Source: Acidimicrobiales bacterium (GTDB lineage: Bacteria; Actinomycetota; Acidimicrobiia; Acidimicrobiales; Iamiaceae). Taken from it: a stretch of DNA of 64,000 nucleotides. Within the stretch, counting starts at the first letter, position 1, and every line of letters starts with the position of its first letter. A program made the position numbers and the translations under genes. Location of the stretch: assembly GCA_025463985.1 (NCBI GenBank), contig JAODBM010000184.1, positions 35,160-99,159 on the forward strand. Reading direction: 5' to 3'. Below are positions 8,867 through 16,757 of this stretch, one piece after another. The notes below the pieces were generated by a model. The model worked only from the letters and a program-made list of their open reading frames with translations, did not search any database and was not told where the DNA came from.

Positions 8867-9814
8867 GTGAGCATCGTGCCTGAGGGCCAGCTCGTCTATG
8901 GCATGCAGCTGCCCATCCAGACCGTGAGCCGCTCGTTCGCGGAGCCATGGGAGTCGTCGACCGACGTCGAGGGCCTCATCGCCATCATCCGGCACGCCGA
9001 CGCCACCAGCTTCTTCTACGTCGCGGCCTGCGACCACGTGGGCATCCCCGCCGGCGCCGCCGCCGAGCAGATGGGGACCGCCTGGTACGACCCGGTCGCG
9101 GTGCTCGGCATGGCCGCGGCGCTCACGACCAACGTCCGCCTCTTGTCCAGCGTCTACATCGTCGCCCTGCGCCATCCGCTGCACACGGCAAAGGCGTTCA
9201 TGACGCTCGACCGCCTGTCTGCCGGCCGGGCGATCCTCGGCGTGGGCGCGGGCCACCTGCAGGAGGAGTTCGACGTCCTCGGGGTGCCGTTCGCCGATCG
9301 CGGCGCGGTCACCGACGACGCCATCGACTGCATCCGCGCCGTGCTCGCCGACGAGTTCCCCCGCCACCCCGGCCCGCGCTTCGCCACCGGCGACCTCGGC
9401 GTGGGGCCCCGGCCAGTGCAGGAGCGACTGCCGATCTGGGTCGGCGGCCGCGGCCGTGCCGCGCTGCGACGGGTCGCGGCGCGTGGGGACGGTTGGATCC
9501 CGCAGGGCTCGGAACGCGCCGCGATGCCCGAGGCGATCGGGTTCATCCGCGCCGAGCTCGAGCGCCTCGAGCGCGACGTGTCCGTGGACATCGGCTTCGT
9601 GACCGAGGCGATCCACGTCGGCCACCCCACCTGGGACCTCGGGGATCGGCCGACGTTGAGCGGCCCGGCCGAGCAGATCGCCGAGTCCATGCGGGACATG
9701 TCCGCGCTCGGCGTGAACCACCTGCAGGTTCGGTTCCGGAGTCGCTGCCTCGCTGAGCAGCTCGAACAGATGTCGGCGTGGCACGAGCAGGTGGCGCCGC
9801 TGCTGCCGTCGTGA
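8867..9814 (+). CDS. LLM class (F420-dependent type) oxidoreductase
   Basis: 315-residue TIM-barrel protein of the luciferase-like monooxygenase superfamily. Recognisable blocks are the strand/turn AALTTNVRLLSSVYIVALRHP, HTAKAFMTLDRLSAGRAILG and GVGAGHLQEEFDVLGVPFADRG, which is typical of actinobacterial F420-dependent members, and the C-terminal VGGRGRAALRRVAARGDGW. The GTG at 8867 has a strong AGGGGGG ribosome site about 9 nt upstream. A 175-nt divergent spacer separates it from the amidohydrolase gene. The superfamily transfers hydride from F420H2 or oxygenates with FMNH2; which applies here is not decided by sequence alone. Confidence 0.88.
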   Translation: MSIVPEGQLVYGMQLPIQTVSRSFAEPWESSTDVEGLIAIIRHADATSFFYVAACDHVGIPAGAAAEQMGTAWYDPVAVLGMAAALTTNVRLLSSVYIVALRHPLHTAKAFMTLDRLSAGRAILGVGAGHLQEEFDVLGVPFADRGAVTDDAIDCIRAVLADEFPRHPGPRFATGDLGVGPRPVQERLPIWVGGRGRAALRRVAARGDGWIPQGSERAAMPEAIGFIRAELERLERDVSVDIGFVTEAIHVGHPTWDLGDRPTLSGPAEQIAESMRDMSALGVNHLQVRFRSRCLAEQLEQMSAWHEQVAPLLPS

Positions 9815-9876
9815 CCACCAGCTTTTGGCGACGAGCGCCGCGCGATCCGCTCATCGGGATGATCAATGAATGCAGG

Positions 9877-9898
9877 GAACGTTCGGCTTGCCGAGCCG
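9877..9898. promoter_or_regulatory. 8-bp palindrome GAACGTTC followed by a 5-bp-stem hairpin
   Basis: Directly after the LLM gene, the sequence reads GAACGTTC (fully palindromic) and then CGGCT-TGCCG-AGCCG. The second element can fold into a small GC stem and could help end transcription of the upstream gene; there is no T-run. The GAAC/GTTC half-sites recur in the two larger inverted repeats downstream. Confidence 0.35.
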
Positions 9899-9922
9899 CA
9901 ACCAAGGTTCTCCAATGAGAAC

Positions 9923-9946
9923 GCTGGAACGCACGATTGTTCCAGC
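9923..9946. promoter_or_regulatory. Inverted repeat GCTGGAAC-N8-GTTCCAGC, candidate operator
   Basis: Perfect 8-bp arms with an 8-nt spacer, about 150 nt ahead of the branched-chain-type receptor gene. Size and symmetry suit a dimeric repressor of the TetR or GntR type. No regulator gene lies next to it, so the binding protein is unknown. Confidence 0.55.
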
Positions 9947-9991
9947 ATAGGGGGAGCGATCGGGGAGTGAAGGCTGGGGGTCATCACATCC

Positions 9992-10019
9992 CCGTTCGCA
10001 TGCCTCTATTTGCGAACGG
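9992..10019. promoter_or_regulatory. Inverted repeat CCGTTCGCA-N10-TGCGAACGG
   Basis: Perfect 9-bp arms spaced by 10 nt, with outer TCAC/GTGA sequences that extend the symmetry imperfectly. It lies 75 nt ahead of the receptor start codon, so it may be an operator or a stable hairpin in the leader of the transport mRNA. Confidence 0.55.
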
Positions 10020-10094
10020 ACGTGACACCTTCGTCTTCATCTTGATCTTTGCTCGCGCGTTCGGCAGTTCCAAAAGCTACTCAGAGAGGCCAGC

Positions 10095-11384
10095 ATGAGA
10101 TACCGACTAAGGGGCGTCTTCGCAGTCGCGACGATGTGTGCGCTCGTTGCCGCCGGTTGCGGCAGCAGTTCCAAGAGCTCGACCGCCACGACCACGACGG
10201 CCGCATCGTCAAATACGACCGCAGGTGGAAGCGGCGGCGGTGGCGGCACCGTGCGTGGTGTCACCGACAAAGAGATCGTCATCGGTGGCGTTGCGGAGGC
10301 GAAGAACTACCAAGGCATCGACGACGGGGCCAAGGCGCGCTTCGACCGCGTCAATCGCTCCGGCGGCATCAACGGCCGGATGATCAAGTACCTGCCGGTT
10401 GCCGACGACGGCAGCGACAACAGCCGCAACCTCGACGCCGTCCGGCAGCTCGTCACCCGTGACAAGGTGTTCGCGCTCGCTCCGGTCGCCTCGCAGTCGT
10501 TCCTGCCGGCATCGTCGGACTACCTCGCAGCGCAGAAGGTGCCGTTCGTCGGCTGGGGCTTCATGCCCGGCTTCTGCGGCAACGACTTCGGCTACGGGTT
10601 CAACGGCTGCCTCATCGGCAACACCGAGATCCAGGGCTCGTACCTGGCCCCGATGATCAAGATCAGCGGGAAGGCCGCCAAGGACGTGAAGTTCGCCTTC
10701 CAGTCCGAGGACGGCGACGCCGGCAAGACGGCGCTGCGCGACTTCGGGGACATCTGCAAGAAGGAGGGCTGCCAGGTCGTCTACACGAAGAGCAACATCC
10801 CGCTGAACACGACGGTGACCGACTACACGCCCTACGTGCAGGCGATCATGGCCTCGAACCCCGACGTGGCCTACGTCAACGTGAGCTTCGCCAACGCGCT
10901 GGGCCTCACCGGCGCCTTGAAGGCGGCAGGGTTCAAGGGCCTCATGGTCAACTTCGTGACCTACGCCCCGGGCCTGCTCGAGACGCAGCCCGCGGTGGCC
11001 AAGATCCTCGAGGGCACCTACATCAACGTCCAGATCCCGCCCGCCGAAGCCGGCGACGCGGCGTCCAAGCAGGTCATCGCCGACCTCACGGCGAGCGGTG
11101 CCAAGCCGTTCGTCTCCTTCGGCGCCTCCGTGGGCTACTGGAGCGCTGACGTGCTCGTGCAGATGCTGGAGAAGGCGGGCAAGGATCTGACGCCCGACAC
11201 CTTCCAAGCGGCCATCAACGGTGGCGGCGGGTTCACCTACAAGCCCGTCGCCGGTGGACTCGGCCCGGTTGCCTTCCCTGCGGATCACACCGCACCGAAC
11301 TCCTGCACCTCACTGGTCACGGTGAAGAACGGCAAGTACGCCGTCGCCCTCCCGATGACCTGCTACCCGAACTACAAGCGGTAG
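10095..11384 (+). CDS. ABC transporter substrate-binding lipoprotein, branched-chain amino acid type (LivJ-like)
   Basis: 429-residue extracytoplasmic receptor. The N-terminus is a lipoprotein signal (GVFAVATMCALVAAGCGSSS; lipobox VAAGC), followed by a Ser/Thr/Gly linker typical of actinobacterial surface lipoproteins. The mature part begins GVTDKEIVIGGVAEAKNYQG, the usual opening of Peripla_BP_6 receptors, and continues with ARFDRVNRSGGINGRMI and the DNSRNLDAVRQLVTRDKVFA block. It probably delivers a small amide, amino acid or carboxylate ligand to the fused permease/ATPase encoded downstream. A 16-bp hairpin separates the two genes, which fits higher expression of the receptor. The ligand cannot be deduced. 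Confidence 0.93.
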   Translation: MRYRLRGVFAVATMCALVAAGCGSSSKSSTATTTTAASSNTTAGGSGGGGGTVRGVTDKEIVIGGVAEAKNYQGIDDGAKARFDRVNRSGGINGRMIKYLPVADDGSDNSRNLDAVRQLVTRDKVFALAPVASQSFLPASSDYLAAQKVPFVGWGFMPGFCGNDFGYGFNGCLIGNTEIQGSYLAPMIKISGKAAKDVKFAFQSEDGDAGKTALRDFGDICKKEGCQVVYTKSNIPLNTTVTDYTPYVQAIMASNPDVAYVNVSFANALGLTGALKAAGFKGLMVNFVTYAPGLLETQPAVAKILEGTYINVQIPPAEAGDAASKQVIADLTASGAKPFVSFGASVGYWSADVLVQMLEKAGKDLTPDTFQAAINGGGGFTYKPVAGGLGPVAFPADHTAPNSCTSLVTVKNGKYAVALPMTCYPNYKR

Positions 11385-11396
11385 TTCCCACGATCA

Positions 11397-11443
11397 CCGG
11401 GTTGTCCTCGCAGCACCCCCTTCCCCGTGCGAGGACAACCCGG
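11397..11443 (+). terminator. Strong intercistronic hairpin (16-bp perfect stem)
   Basis: The arms CCGGGTTGTCCTCGCA and TGCGAGGACAACCCGG are exact reverse complements around a 15-nt C-rich loop, starting 12 nt after the receptor stop. No U-tract follows. It probably acts as a partial terminator or as a 3'-end stabiliser that sets receptor expression above that of the membrane components. Confidence 0.75.
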
Positions 11444-11493
11444 GGTGTTCGGTCCAACGACTCCGCCGCGGGGTGCGGCGAAGGAAAGGTGCG

Positions 11494-14295
11494 ATGAACA
11501 AGTTCGCCAGCCTCACCATCAGCGGCCTCGTCTCGGGCGCGATCTTCTCGCTCATCGCCTGCAGCCTGGTGCTCTCATATTCGGCATCAGGCATCTTCAA
11601 CCTCGCCTACGGCGGCGTGGCGTTCAGCACGGCATTTCTGTATTACGAGCTGCATGACGGCTTGCATTGGGACGTATGGCCGGCAGTTGCTGTGTCGGTC
11701 TTGGTCTTCGCCCCGCTCCTGGGCATCCTGCTCGATCGCCTCGTGTTCCGGCGCTTGGCCGACAAGGACGACTCCGCAAAGATCGTTGCTGCCGTCGGCC
11801 TGATGGTGGCCCTTCCGGCGCTCATGCGCTGGGTCGTCGAGCGGCTGGTCTTCGTCGGCAAGTTCGAGATCCCGCTGGGCAACGAGGTGTACACGCTCCC
11901 CGGCCTCGGCCCGTCGCCGCCCAAGGTGTGGACCTTGCCCACCGGCGGCACGTTCAACTCGAACCAGGCCGTCGTCTTCGCCGCCGCCGCGGCCTGCGGG
12001 CTCGGCCTTTGGTACCTGCTCCGCCGCACCAGCACCGGTTTGCACATGCGGGCCGTGGTCGATCGGCCTGCCCTCGCATCGTTGCGCGGCGTCGATCGCG
12101 ATCGGCTCTCGACGGTCATCTGGACGCTCGGCACGATGCTGGCCGGGCTCACCGGCGTCATCGCGCTGCCGATCCTCAACAGCCTCGACCAGAACGCGTT
12201 CGTGTTCGTGACGTTCGTGGCCATCTCGGCCTGCGTGTTCGGTCGGCTGCGATCGATCCCGTTGGCGTTCGTCGGCGGCCTCGTGCTCGGCGTGGCCCAG
12301 AACCTCACGGCCGGCTACGCCACGTTCGCCAGCTCGATCTCCGGCTTCAACTCGTCGGTGCCCTTCGTGATCCTGCTGCTCGGCCTCGCCCTCTGGAACC
12401 GGGATCGCTCGCGCACCGCCGGCGTCGCCAGCGAGGAGCTGCCCGCGCTCGGGCCCGCCACTGACCAGCCGCCGTGGCGCCGGGGCGCACCATGGGCGAT
12501 CGGCGCCGCGGTCCTGTTCGTCTACGTCGCCTTCCTCGCCGACAGCTTCGCCCTCGGCCTCGTCGCCAACGGCCTGGTCCTCGGCGTGATCTTCCTGTCG
12601 TTCGTCGTCGTGACCGGCGAGGGCGGCATGGTCAGCCTCGCTCAGTCGGCGTTCGTGACCGGCGCCGGCCTGACCACGGGGCTGCTGCTCTCGCACGGCG
12701 CTCCCCTCTTCGTCGCCGCGCTCGGCGGGATCGTGGTCGCCACGCTGCTCGGCGTGGTCGTGGCCCTGCCGGTCATGCGCCTCGGGCGGCTCCCGTTGGC
12801 CCTGGCCACCCTCGGCCTCGCCTTCCTCGGCGATCGGGTGCTGTTCGCCTGGCAGTACCTCAGCAACGGCCAGCTCGGCTGGAAGGTGGTGCGGCCGCAC
12901 ATCGGGCCGTTCGACCTGGCGCAGCCACGGACGTTCGCGTTCGCGATGGCGATCGTGCTCGGCGTGGTGACAGTGCTCGTGCGGAACCTGCAACGGTCCG
13001 CGTCGGGCCGCGCCATCGTCGCCGTCCGCTCTGCCGAGCCCGGCGCCCGCATGTCCGGCATCGCGCCGAGCCGGACGAAGCTGAAGGTCTTCATGGTCTC
13101 GGCTGCTATCGCCGGGCTGGGCGGCGTGCTCCTCGCCGCCTACAACGGCAGCGTCACCGGCACCACGACCCCGCCGATCACCGGCTTGATCTGGCTGTCG
13201 ACGATCGCCATCTGGGGCATCCGCAGACCGGCCGGCGCGATCATGGGCGGGCTGTTCGCCGCGCTCTTCCCCCAGTGGCTCAGCGGCGGCGTCCACTGGC
13301 CGTCGTGGGTGCCCAGCTTCCTCAGCTGGAACGGCACCACCTCGATCTACCTCGCCCCCATCCTCTTCGGCCTCGGGGCCGTGCAGCTGGCCAGCAACCC
13401 CAACGGGATCTTGAGCACGGCGCACCTCCGGCGCCAGGCGCGGCGGGCCAAGGAGCAGAGCGCGCTCGTGGCCTCCGGCCTGGCCGTGGTGCCGGTGTCG
13501 GGCGCTCGGGAGGAGGAGCTGCTCCACCTCGGGGTGGTGCGCAATTCCACGATCAACGGCGCCGAGCCCCTCGTCGACCGTCCAGCGCCGATCCTCACCA
13601 TGCAGGGGGTCCACGCCGGCTACGGCGACGTGGAGGTGCTGCACGGCATCGACCTCACGCTGCGGCCCGGCACCACCACGGTCCTGCTCGGCTCCAACGG
13701 AGCGGGCAAGTCCACCCTCTGCGCGGTGATGAGCGGGCTGGTCGCGCCCACGGCCGGCCACATCCGCTTCGACGATCAGGACGTGACCGCGCTCGGCGCG
13801 CACGAACGGGCCCGCCTCGGCCTCGTGCTCGCTCCCGAGTCCCGCGGCGTCTTCCCGTCGCTCAGCGTCGACGAGAACCTCAAGATGCGCCTGCGCACGG
13901 CCCAGGAGATCACCGGCGCCTACGACCGCTTCCCGGCGCTCGGCGAGCGTCGCTCCGTGGCTGCCGGCCACCTCTCCGGTGGCGAGCAGCAGATGCTCGC
14001 CCTCGCGCCGTTGCTCATCCAGCCGCCGACCGTGCTGATCGTCGACGAACCGACTCTGGGCCTCGCGCCGCGCATCGTCGGACAGGTCCTCGACTGGATC
14101 GAGGAGATCAGGGAGTCGGGCGTCGCCGTGCTCCTCGTGGAGGAGAAGGCCCGCAACGTGCACGCGGTGGCCGACGATGTGATCCTCTTCGAGCTGGGCC
14201 GGGTCATCTGGTCGGGCGCGTGCGACCTCGTCGACGCCGACCGGCTCGTCGACATGTACATGGCTTCGACCGGCGATCGTGATCCCGCACGATGA
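11494..14295 (+). CDS. Fused branched-chain-type ABC transporter: LivH permease + LivM permease + LivF ATPase
   Basis: One uninterrupted 933-residue frame. Residues 1-300 form a LivH-type permease (ISGLVSGAIFSLIACSLVLS, YSASGIFNLAYGG, then RTSTGLHMRAVVDRP). Residues ~320-640 form a LivM-type permease (TGEGGMVSLAQSAFVTGAG, ASGRAIVAVRSAEPGARMSG). Residues ~690-933 form an ATPase with Walker A GSNGAGKST, signature LSGGEQQM and Walker B VLIVDEPTLGLAP. The ATPase resembles LivF (HAGYG near the start, APESRGVFPSLSVDENL), not LivG. An AAGGAAAGG ribosome site precedes ATG 11494. Normally these are four separate genes, HMGF. No LivG ATPase is encoded nearby, so LivF may form a homodimer or recruit a distant LivG. 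Confidence 0.93.
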   Translation: MNKFASLTISGLVSGAIFSLIACSLVLSYSASGIFNLAYGGVAFSTAFLYYELHDGLHWDVWPAVAVSVLVFAPLLGILLDRLVFRRLADKDDSAKIVAAVGLMVALPALMRWVVERLVFVGKFEIPLGNEVYTLPGLGPSPPKVWTLPTGGTFNSNQAVVFAAAAACGLGLWYLLRRTSTGLHMRAVVDRPALASLRGVDRDRLSTVIWTLGTMLAGLTGVIALPILNSLDQNAFVFVTFVAISACVFGRLRSIPLAFVGGLVLGVAQNLTAGYATFASSISGFNSSVPFVILLLGLALWNRDRSRTAGVASEELPALGPATDQPPWRRGAPWAIGAAVLFVYVAFLADSFALGLVANGLVLGVIFLSFVVVTGEGGMVSLAQSAFVTGAGLTTGLLLSHGAPLFVAALGGIVVATLLGVVVALPVMRLGRLPLALATLGLAFLGDRVLFAWQYLSNGQLGWKVVRPHIGPFDLAQPRTFAFAMAIVLGVVTVLVRNLQRSASGRAIVAVRSAEPGARMSGIAPSRTKLKVFMVSAAIAGLGGVLLAAYNGSVTGTTTPPITGLIWLSTIAIWGIRRPAGAIMGGLFAALFPQWLSGGVHWPSWVPSFLSWNGTTSIYLAPILFGLGAVQLASNPNGILSTAHLRRQARRAKEQSALVASGLAVVPVSGAREEELLHLGVVRNSTINGAEPLVDRPAPILTMQGVHAGYGDVEVLHGIDLTLRPGTTTVLLGSNGAGKSTLCAVMSGLVAPTAGHIRFDDQDVTALGAHERARLGLVLAPESRGVFPSLSVDENLKMRLRTAQEITGAYDRFPALGERRSVAAGHLSGGEQQMLALAPLLIQPPTVLIVDEPTLGLAPRIVGQVLDWIEEIRESGVAVLLVEEKARNVHAVADDVILFELGRVIWSGACDLVDADRLVDMYMASTGDRDPAR

Positions 14296-14326
14296 CGAAG
14301 CGCCGAACGACGACAGGAGCGGTCCG

Positions 14327-14887
14327 ATGATCGAGCACGTCCGTCTCCCCTCCGACGACTCGTCGATGCTCGAGGTGATCTGGCCCCTGGGGGTGATGGC
14401 GGACACGCCGGTCGTGATCGCCGTCCTCGACCGCGGCACGCCGCCGCCGAGCTGGTTGACCGGCGAGGAGCTGGCCCGGTCGCTGGGCGTGGTCGTCATC
14501 GTCCTCCGCGTCGATGCCGACGAACCGCCGGAGTCCGTAGGCCACAAGGTCGTCGCCGCCGGCACCTGGGCCCGGTCCAACGAGCACCACCTGATGGCGA
14601 ACGCGAGCCGTCTGATGGTCGTCGGGGTCGACGGCACCGCCGCCGCGGTGTCGTGGGCCCTCCGCCGATTCGCCACCGACGGCCCGGCCTCGCGCGTCTT
14701 GGGGGCGGCGGTTCGCGTGCGCGACCTGCCCCGCGGCATCCGCGTCACGGCCAGCGGGTCCGACCACGGCCTGGCGCTCCTCAGGCGGCAGGCCGGCCAG
14801 GACACGAGCGGCCGGTCGATGTTGCGCGTCCTGCGCCTCGCCCTGCGGGACACGGCGCTGCTGCGCGACCGAGCCGTTGCGCACTGA
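14327..14887 (+). CDS. Conserved hypothetical, possible degenerate alpha/beta-hydrolase domain
   Basis: 186 residues; ATG 14327 has AGGAG 8 nt upstream and lies just past the transporter stop. No sure family. The order of elements recalls a shortened HSL-type alpha/beta hydrolase: a strand TPVVIAVLDRGTPPP, then VVVIVLRVDADEPPE, then SRLMVVGVDGTAAAVSWALRR, where hydrolases have GDSAGGN. The nucleophile Ser position would be Gly/Thr here, so catalysis by that mechanism is unlikely. A conserved SDHGLALLRRQ follows. Genomic coupling to the transporter suggests an accessory or ligand-sensing role, but that is speculation. Confidence 0.5.
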   Translation: MIEHVRLPSDDSSMLEVIWPLGVMADTPVVIAVLDRGTPPPSWLTGEELARSLGVVVIVLRVDADEPPESVGHKVVAAGTWARSNEHHLMANASRLMVVGVDGTAAAVSWALRRFATDGPASRVLGAAVRVRDLPRGIRVTASGSDHGLALLRRQAGQDTSGRSMLRVLRLALRDTALLRDRAVAH

Positions 14888-14983
14888 GCACGGCGGGGCG
14901 CGCACCACGGCTCGCGGGCCCGTCGCCAGGGCGGCACCGGTAGCGGCACCGGCACCGGCCTGGCGTCGTCGAGCGGCGCCGCG

Positions 14984-15934
14984 ATGAAGGTCTCGTTCGG
15001 TCTGCCGACCCACCGCGTCGATGCGGGCCCGGAGCTGATCTCGGGCGAGGCGATCGCCGAGCTGGCCGCCGCCGCCGAGCGCGCCGGGTTCGCCGCCGCC
15101 TACACCACCGAGCATCCGTTCCCGACGACCGACTGGCTCGCCGCGGGCGGACACCACGCCCTCGACCCGCTCGTCGCGTTGAGCTTCGCGGCCGCCGCCA
15201 CCACCACGTTGCGGCTGCACACCAACCTGTTCATCGCCGCCTACCGCAACCCGTTCCTGGCCGCCAAGGGACTCGCCTCCCTCGACGTGCTGAGCGGCGG
15301 GCGACTCATCGTCGGCATCGGCGCCGGCTACCTCGAAGGCGAGTTCGACGCGCTCGGCTCGCCGTACACCGACCGCAACGACCGCACCGACGACGCCATC
15401 CACGCGATGCGCCAGGCGTGGAGCGGCGAACCCATCACCGCCGTCGGCCACGGCTGGACCGCCGTCGGCAACACGATGCTCCCCCGCCCGGTCCAGCAGC
15501 CCGGCCCGCCGATCTGGATCGGCGGCAACAGCAAGCGGGCGATCCGCCGCGCCGTCGACCTGGCCGACGGATGGTCCCCGTTCCCGAACCCCGCGCAGGG
15601 CGCCGACCGCACCCGCACCGCGGCCCTGGCCAGCACCGACGACCTCGCCGACCGCCTCGCCTACGCCCGCGCCTACGCCACCGACGTAGGCCGCACCGCG
15701 CCCCTCGACGTCGTGTTCGTGCCGCGCGGCCTGAGCATGAACGCCAGCCGCCCAGTCGACCTTGACCGCGTGGTGGCCAGCTGCACCGACCTGGCCGCCG
15801 TCGGCGTCACCTGGGTGACCGTGGCGTTCCCTGACGCATCGCGAGCGGCCCAGCTCGACCACCTCGCCCGCTGGGGCCACGACATCATCCCCGCCCTCAC
15901 CGCCCTGCCGAGCCCGCCAGCGTTGCAAAGCTGA
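14984..15934 (+). CDS. LLM class (F420-dependent type) oxidoreductase
   Basis: 316-residue luciferase-like TIM barrel. Diagnostic segments are the N-terminal VSFGLPTHRVD, AAYTTEHPFPTTDWLAAGGHH, LRLHTNLFIAAYRNPFLAAK, the glycine-rich GIGAGYLEGEFDALGSPYTD, and WIGGNSKRAIRRAVDLADGW. It is a paralogue of the protein encoded at 8867-9814, but diverged. It follows the transporter unit by 97 nt, of which part is a short GGCACCGGTAGC-type direct repeat, and ends inside a hairpin facing the restriction gene. Reaction and substrate unknown; F420 use is the commonest case for this subfamily in actinomycetes. Confidence 0.87.
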   Translation: MKVSFGLPTHRVDAGPELISGEAIAELAAAAERAGFAAAYTTEHPFPTTDWLAAGGHHALDPLVALSFAAAATTTLRLHTNLFIAAYRNPFLAAKGLASLDVLSGGRLIVGIGAGYLEGEFDALGSPYTDRNDRTDDAIHAMRQAWSGEPITAVGHGWTAVGNTMLPRPVQQPGPPIWIGGNSKRAIRRAVDLADGWSPFPNPAQGADRTRTAALASTDDLADRLAYARAYATDVGRTAPLDVVFVPRGLSMNASRPVDLDRVVASCTDLAAVGVTWVTVAFPDASRAAQLDHLARWGHDIIPALTALPSPPALQS

Positions 15935-15948
15935 CCAGCGTGGTCAGC
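15930..15948. terminator. Hairpin GCTGACCA-GCG-TGGTCAGC between convergent genes
   Basis: Perfect 8-bp stem with a 3-nt loop that includes the stop codon of the LLM gene and lies just beyond the stop of the convergent endonuclease gene. It is suitable as a bidirectional terminator, although there are no T-runs. Confidence 0.6.
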
Positions 15949-15966
15949 GCTGCGTCTCGTTCGGCG

Positions 15967-16752
15967 TCACGCGGGCGGCGGCGATCGGCGACCGAGCGCT
16001 TGTCTCAGCAGCTTCTCGGCCTCGGGCGACTTCTTCCAGTTGCGAGTGGAGTGACGCCAGTACGCGTAGAAGTCGTCTGCCGTCTCGAAGTCGCCGGTGC
16101 CGGCGAGGAGCTGTTCGATCTGTCGGACCGAGCCGATGTACTCCCGCGTTGCCGATGCGCGGCCCCGGGAGGCGAGCCGCCAGGTCTCGTGGACGACGAC
16201 CTGGACGTCGGCGATCCGCTGGGGCAGCTCGGGTCGGTACGTGTAGATCACGACGATCGAGATCAGCTCCTCGTACTGCTCGAACGGTCGCATGATCCCG
16301 CCGAACTTCAGCTGAGGCCAAAGGAAGTAGGTGTTGCCCGTGTAGAGCGCGATGCGATTGCTGAGCGTGGTCGGCGTGCGGCCGGACGGCGATATCTTGC
16401 GCCGAGCACATTTGATGTCGACCGCTCGGAAGCCGCCTCCGAACGCGTCGCCGGAGAGCTCGAGGTCGGGATACGAGCGCTCGGTTCCAGCGGCGACCTC
16501 GGCGCCAGGCGTGAGAGCCGCGGCCTCGGCCAGGTGTTGGCGCAGCTCGATCTCCATGACGTTGGCTAAGGCCGCCGGCTCGCTCGGCAGTGGCAGCAGG
16601 TGACCGTGCTCGGTGAGCTGTCGGCGCAGATCGCTTGCCGACGAGGCGATCAGCGGCCACTCATGGAGCGCGTCCTCACGGAACACCCCGACGACGGAAG
16701 GTCGCCAGCCCGCCGTCTGCTCGCGGAGCCATTCGAGCAGGGGCGACAGCAT
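15967..16752 (-). CDS. Type II restriction endonuclease, EcoRV family
   Basis: 261 residues with a clear end-to-end match to EcoRV. The catalytic set is conserved with identical spacing: E67, D96 and D112-x-K114 correspond to EcoRV E45, D74, D90 and K92 (29, 16 and 2 residues apart in both). The core reads SYPDLEL, then AVDIKCARR. MRPFEQYEELISIVVIYTY matches the EcoRV YPFDQY segment, and IGSV-DFETADDFYAYWRHS matches its C-terminal part. The DNA-recognition loop, GSGNTT in EcoRV, is ASATRE here (199-204), so specificity has probably changed. It is translated from the same message as the methyltransferase, starting 5 nt after its stop, with GAGG upstream. Confidence 0.88.
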   Translation of the reverse strand: MLSPLLEWLREQTAGWRPSVVGVFREDALHEWPLIASSASDLRRQLTEHGHLLPLPSEPAALANVMEIELRQHLAEAAALTPGAEVAAGTERSYPDLELSGDAFGGGFRAVDIKCARRKISPSGRTPTTLSNRIALYTGNTYFLWPQLKFGGIMRPFEQYEELISIVVIYTYRPELPQRIADVQVVVHETWRLASRGRASATREYIGSVRQIEQLLAGTGDFETADDFYAYWRHSTRNWKKSPEAEKLLRQALGRRSPPPA

Positions 16753-16757
16753 GCGGC

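Noticed and set aside
7439..9784. Long minus-strand frame spanning the LLM gene and most of the amidohydrolase
   Set aside because: It is out of frame with the amidohydrolase, and the LLM gene on the plus strand has a strong ribosome site and family motifs.
11587..14955. A ~1120-codon antisense frame across the transporter fusion
   Set aside because: Composition is biased (Glu/His/Arg/Asp) without domains, whereas the sense frame contains three transporter domains.
14888..14983. GGCACCGG short direct repeats between the hypothetical gene and the LLM gene
   Set aside because: Only a few imperfect copies; likely local GC-rich low complexity.
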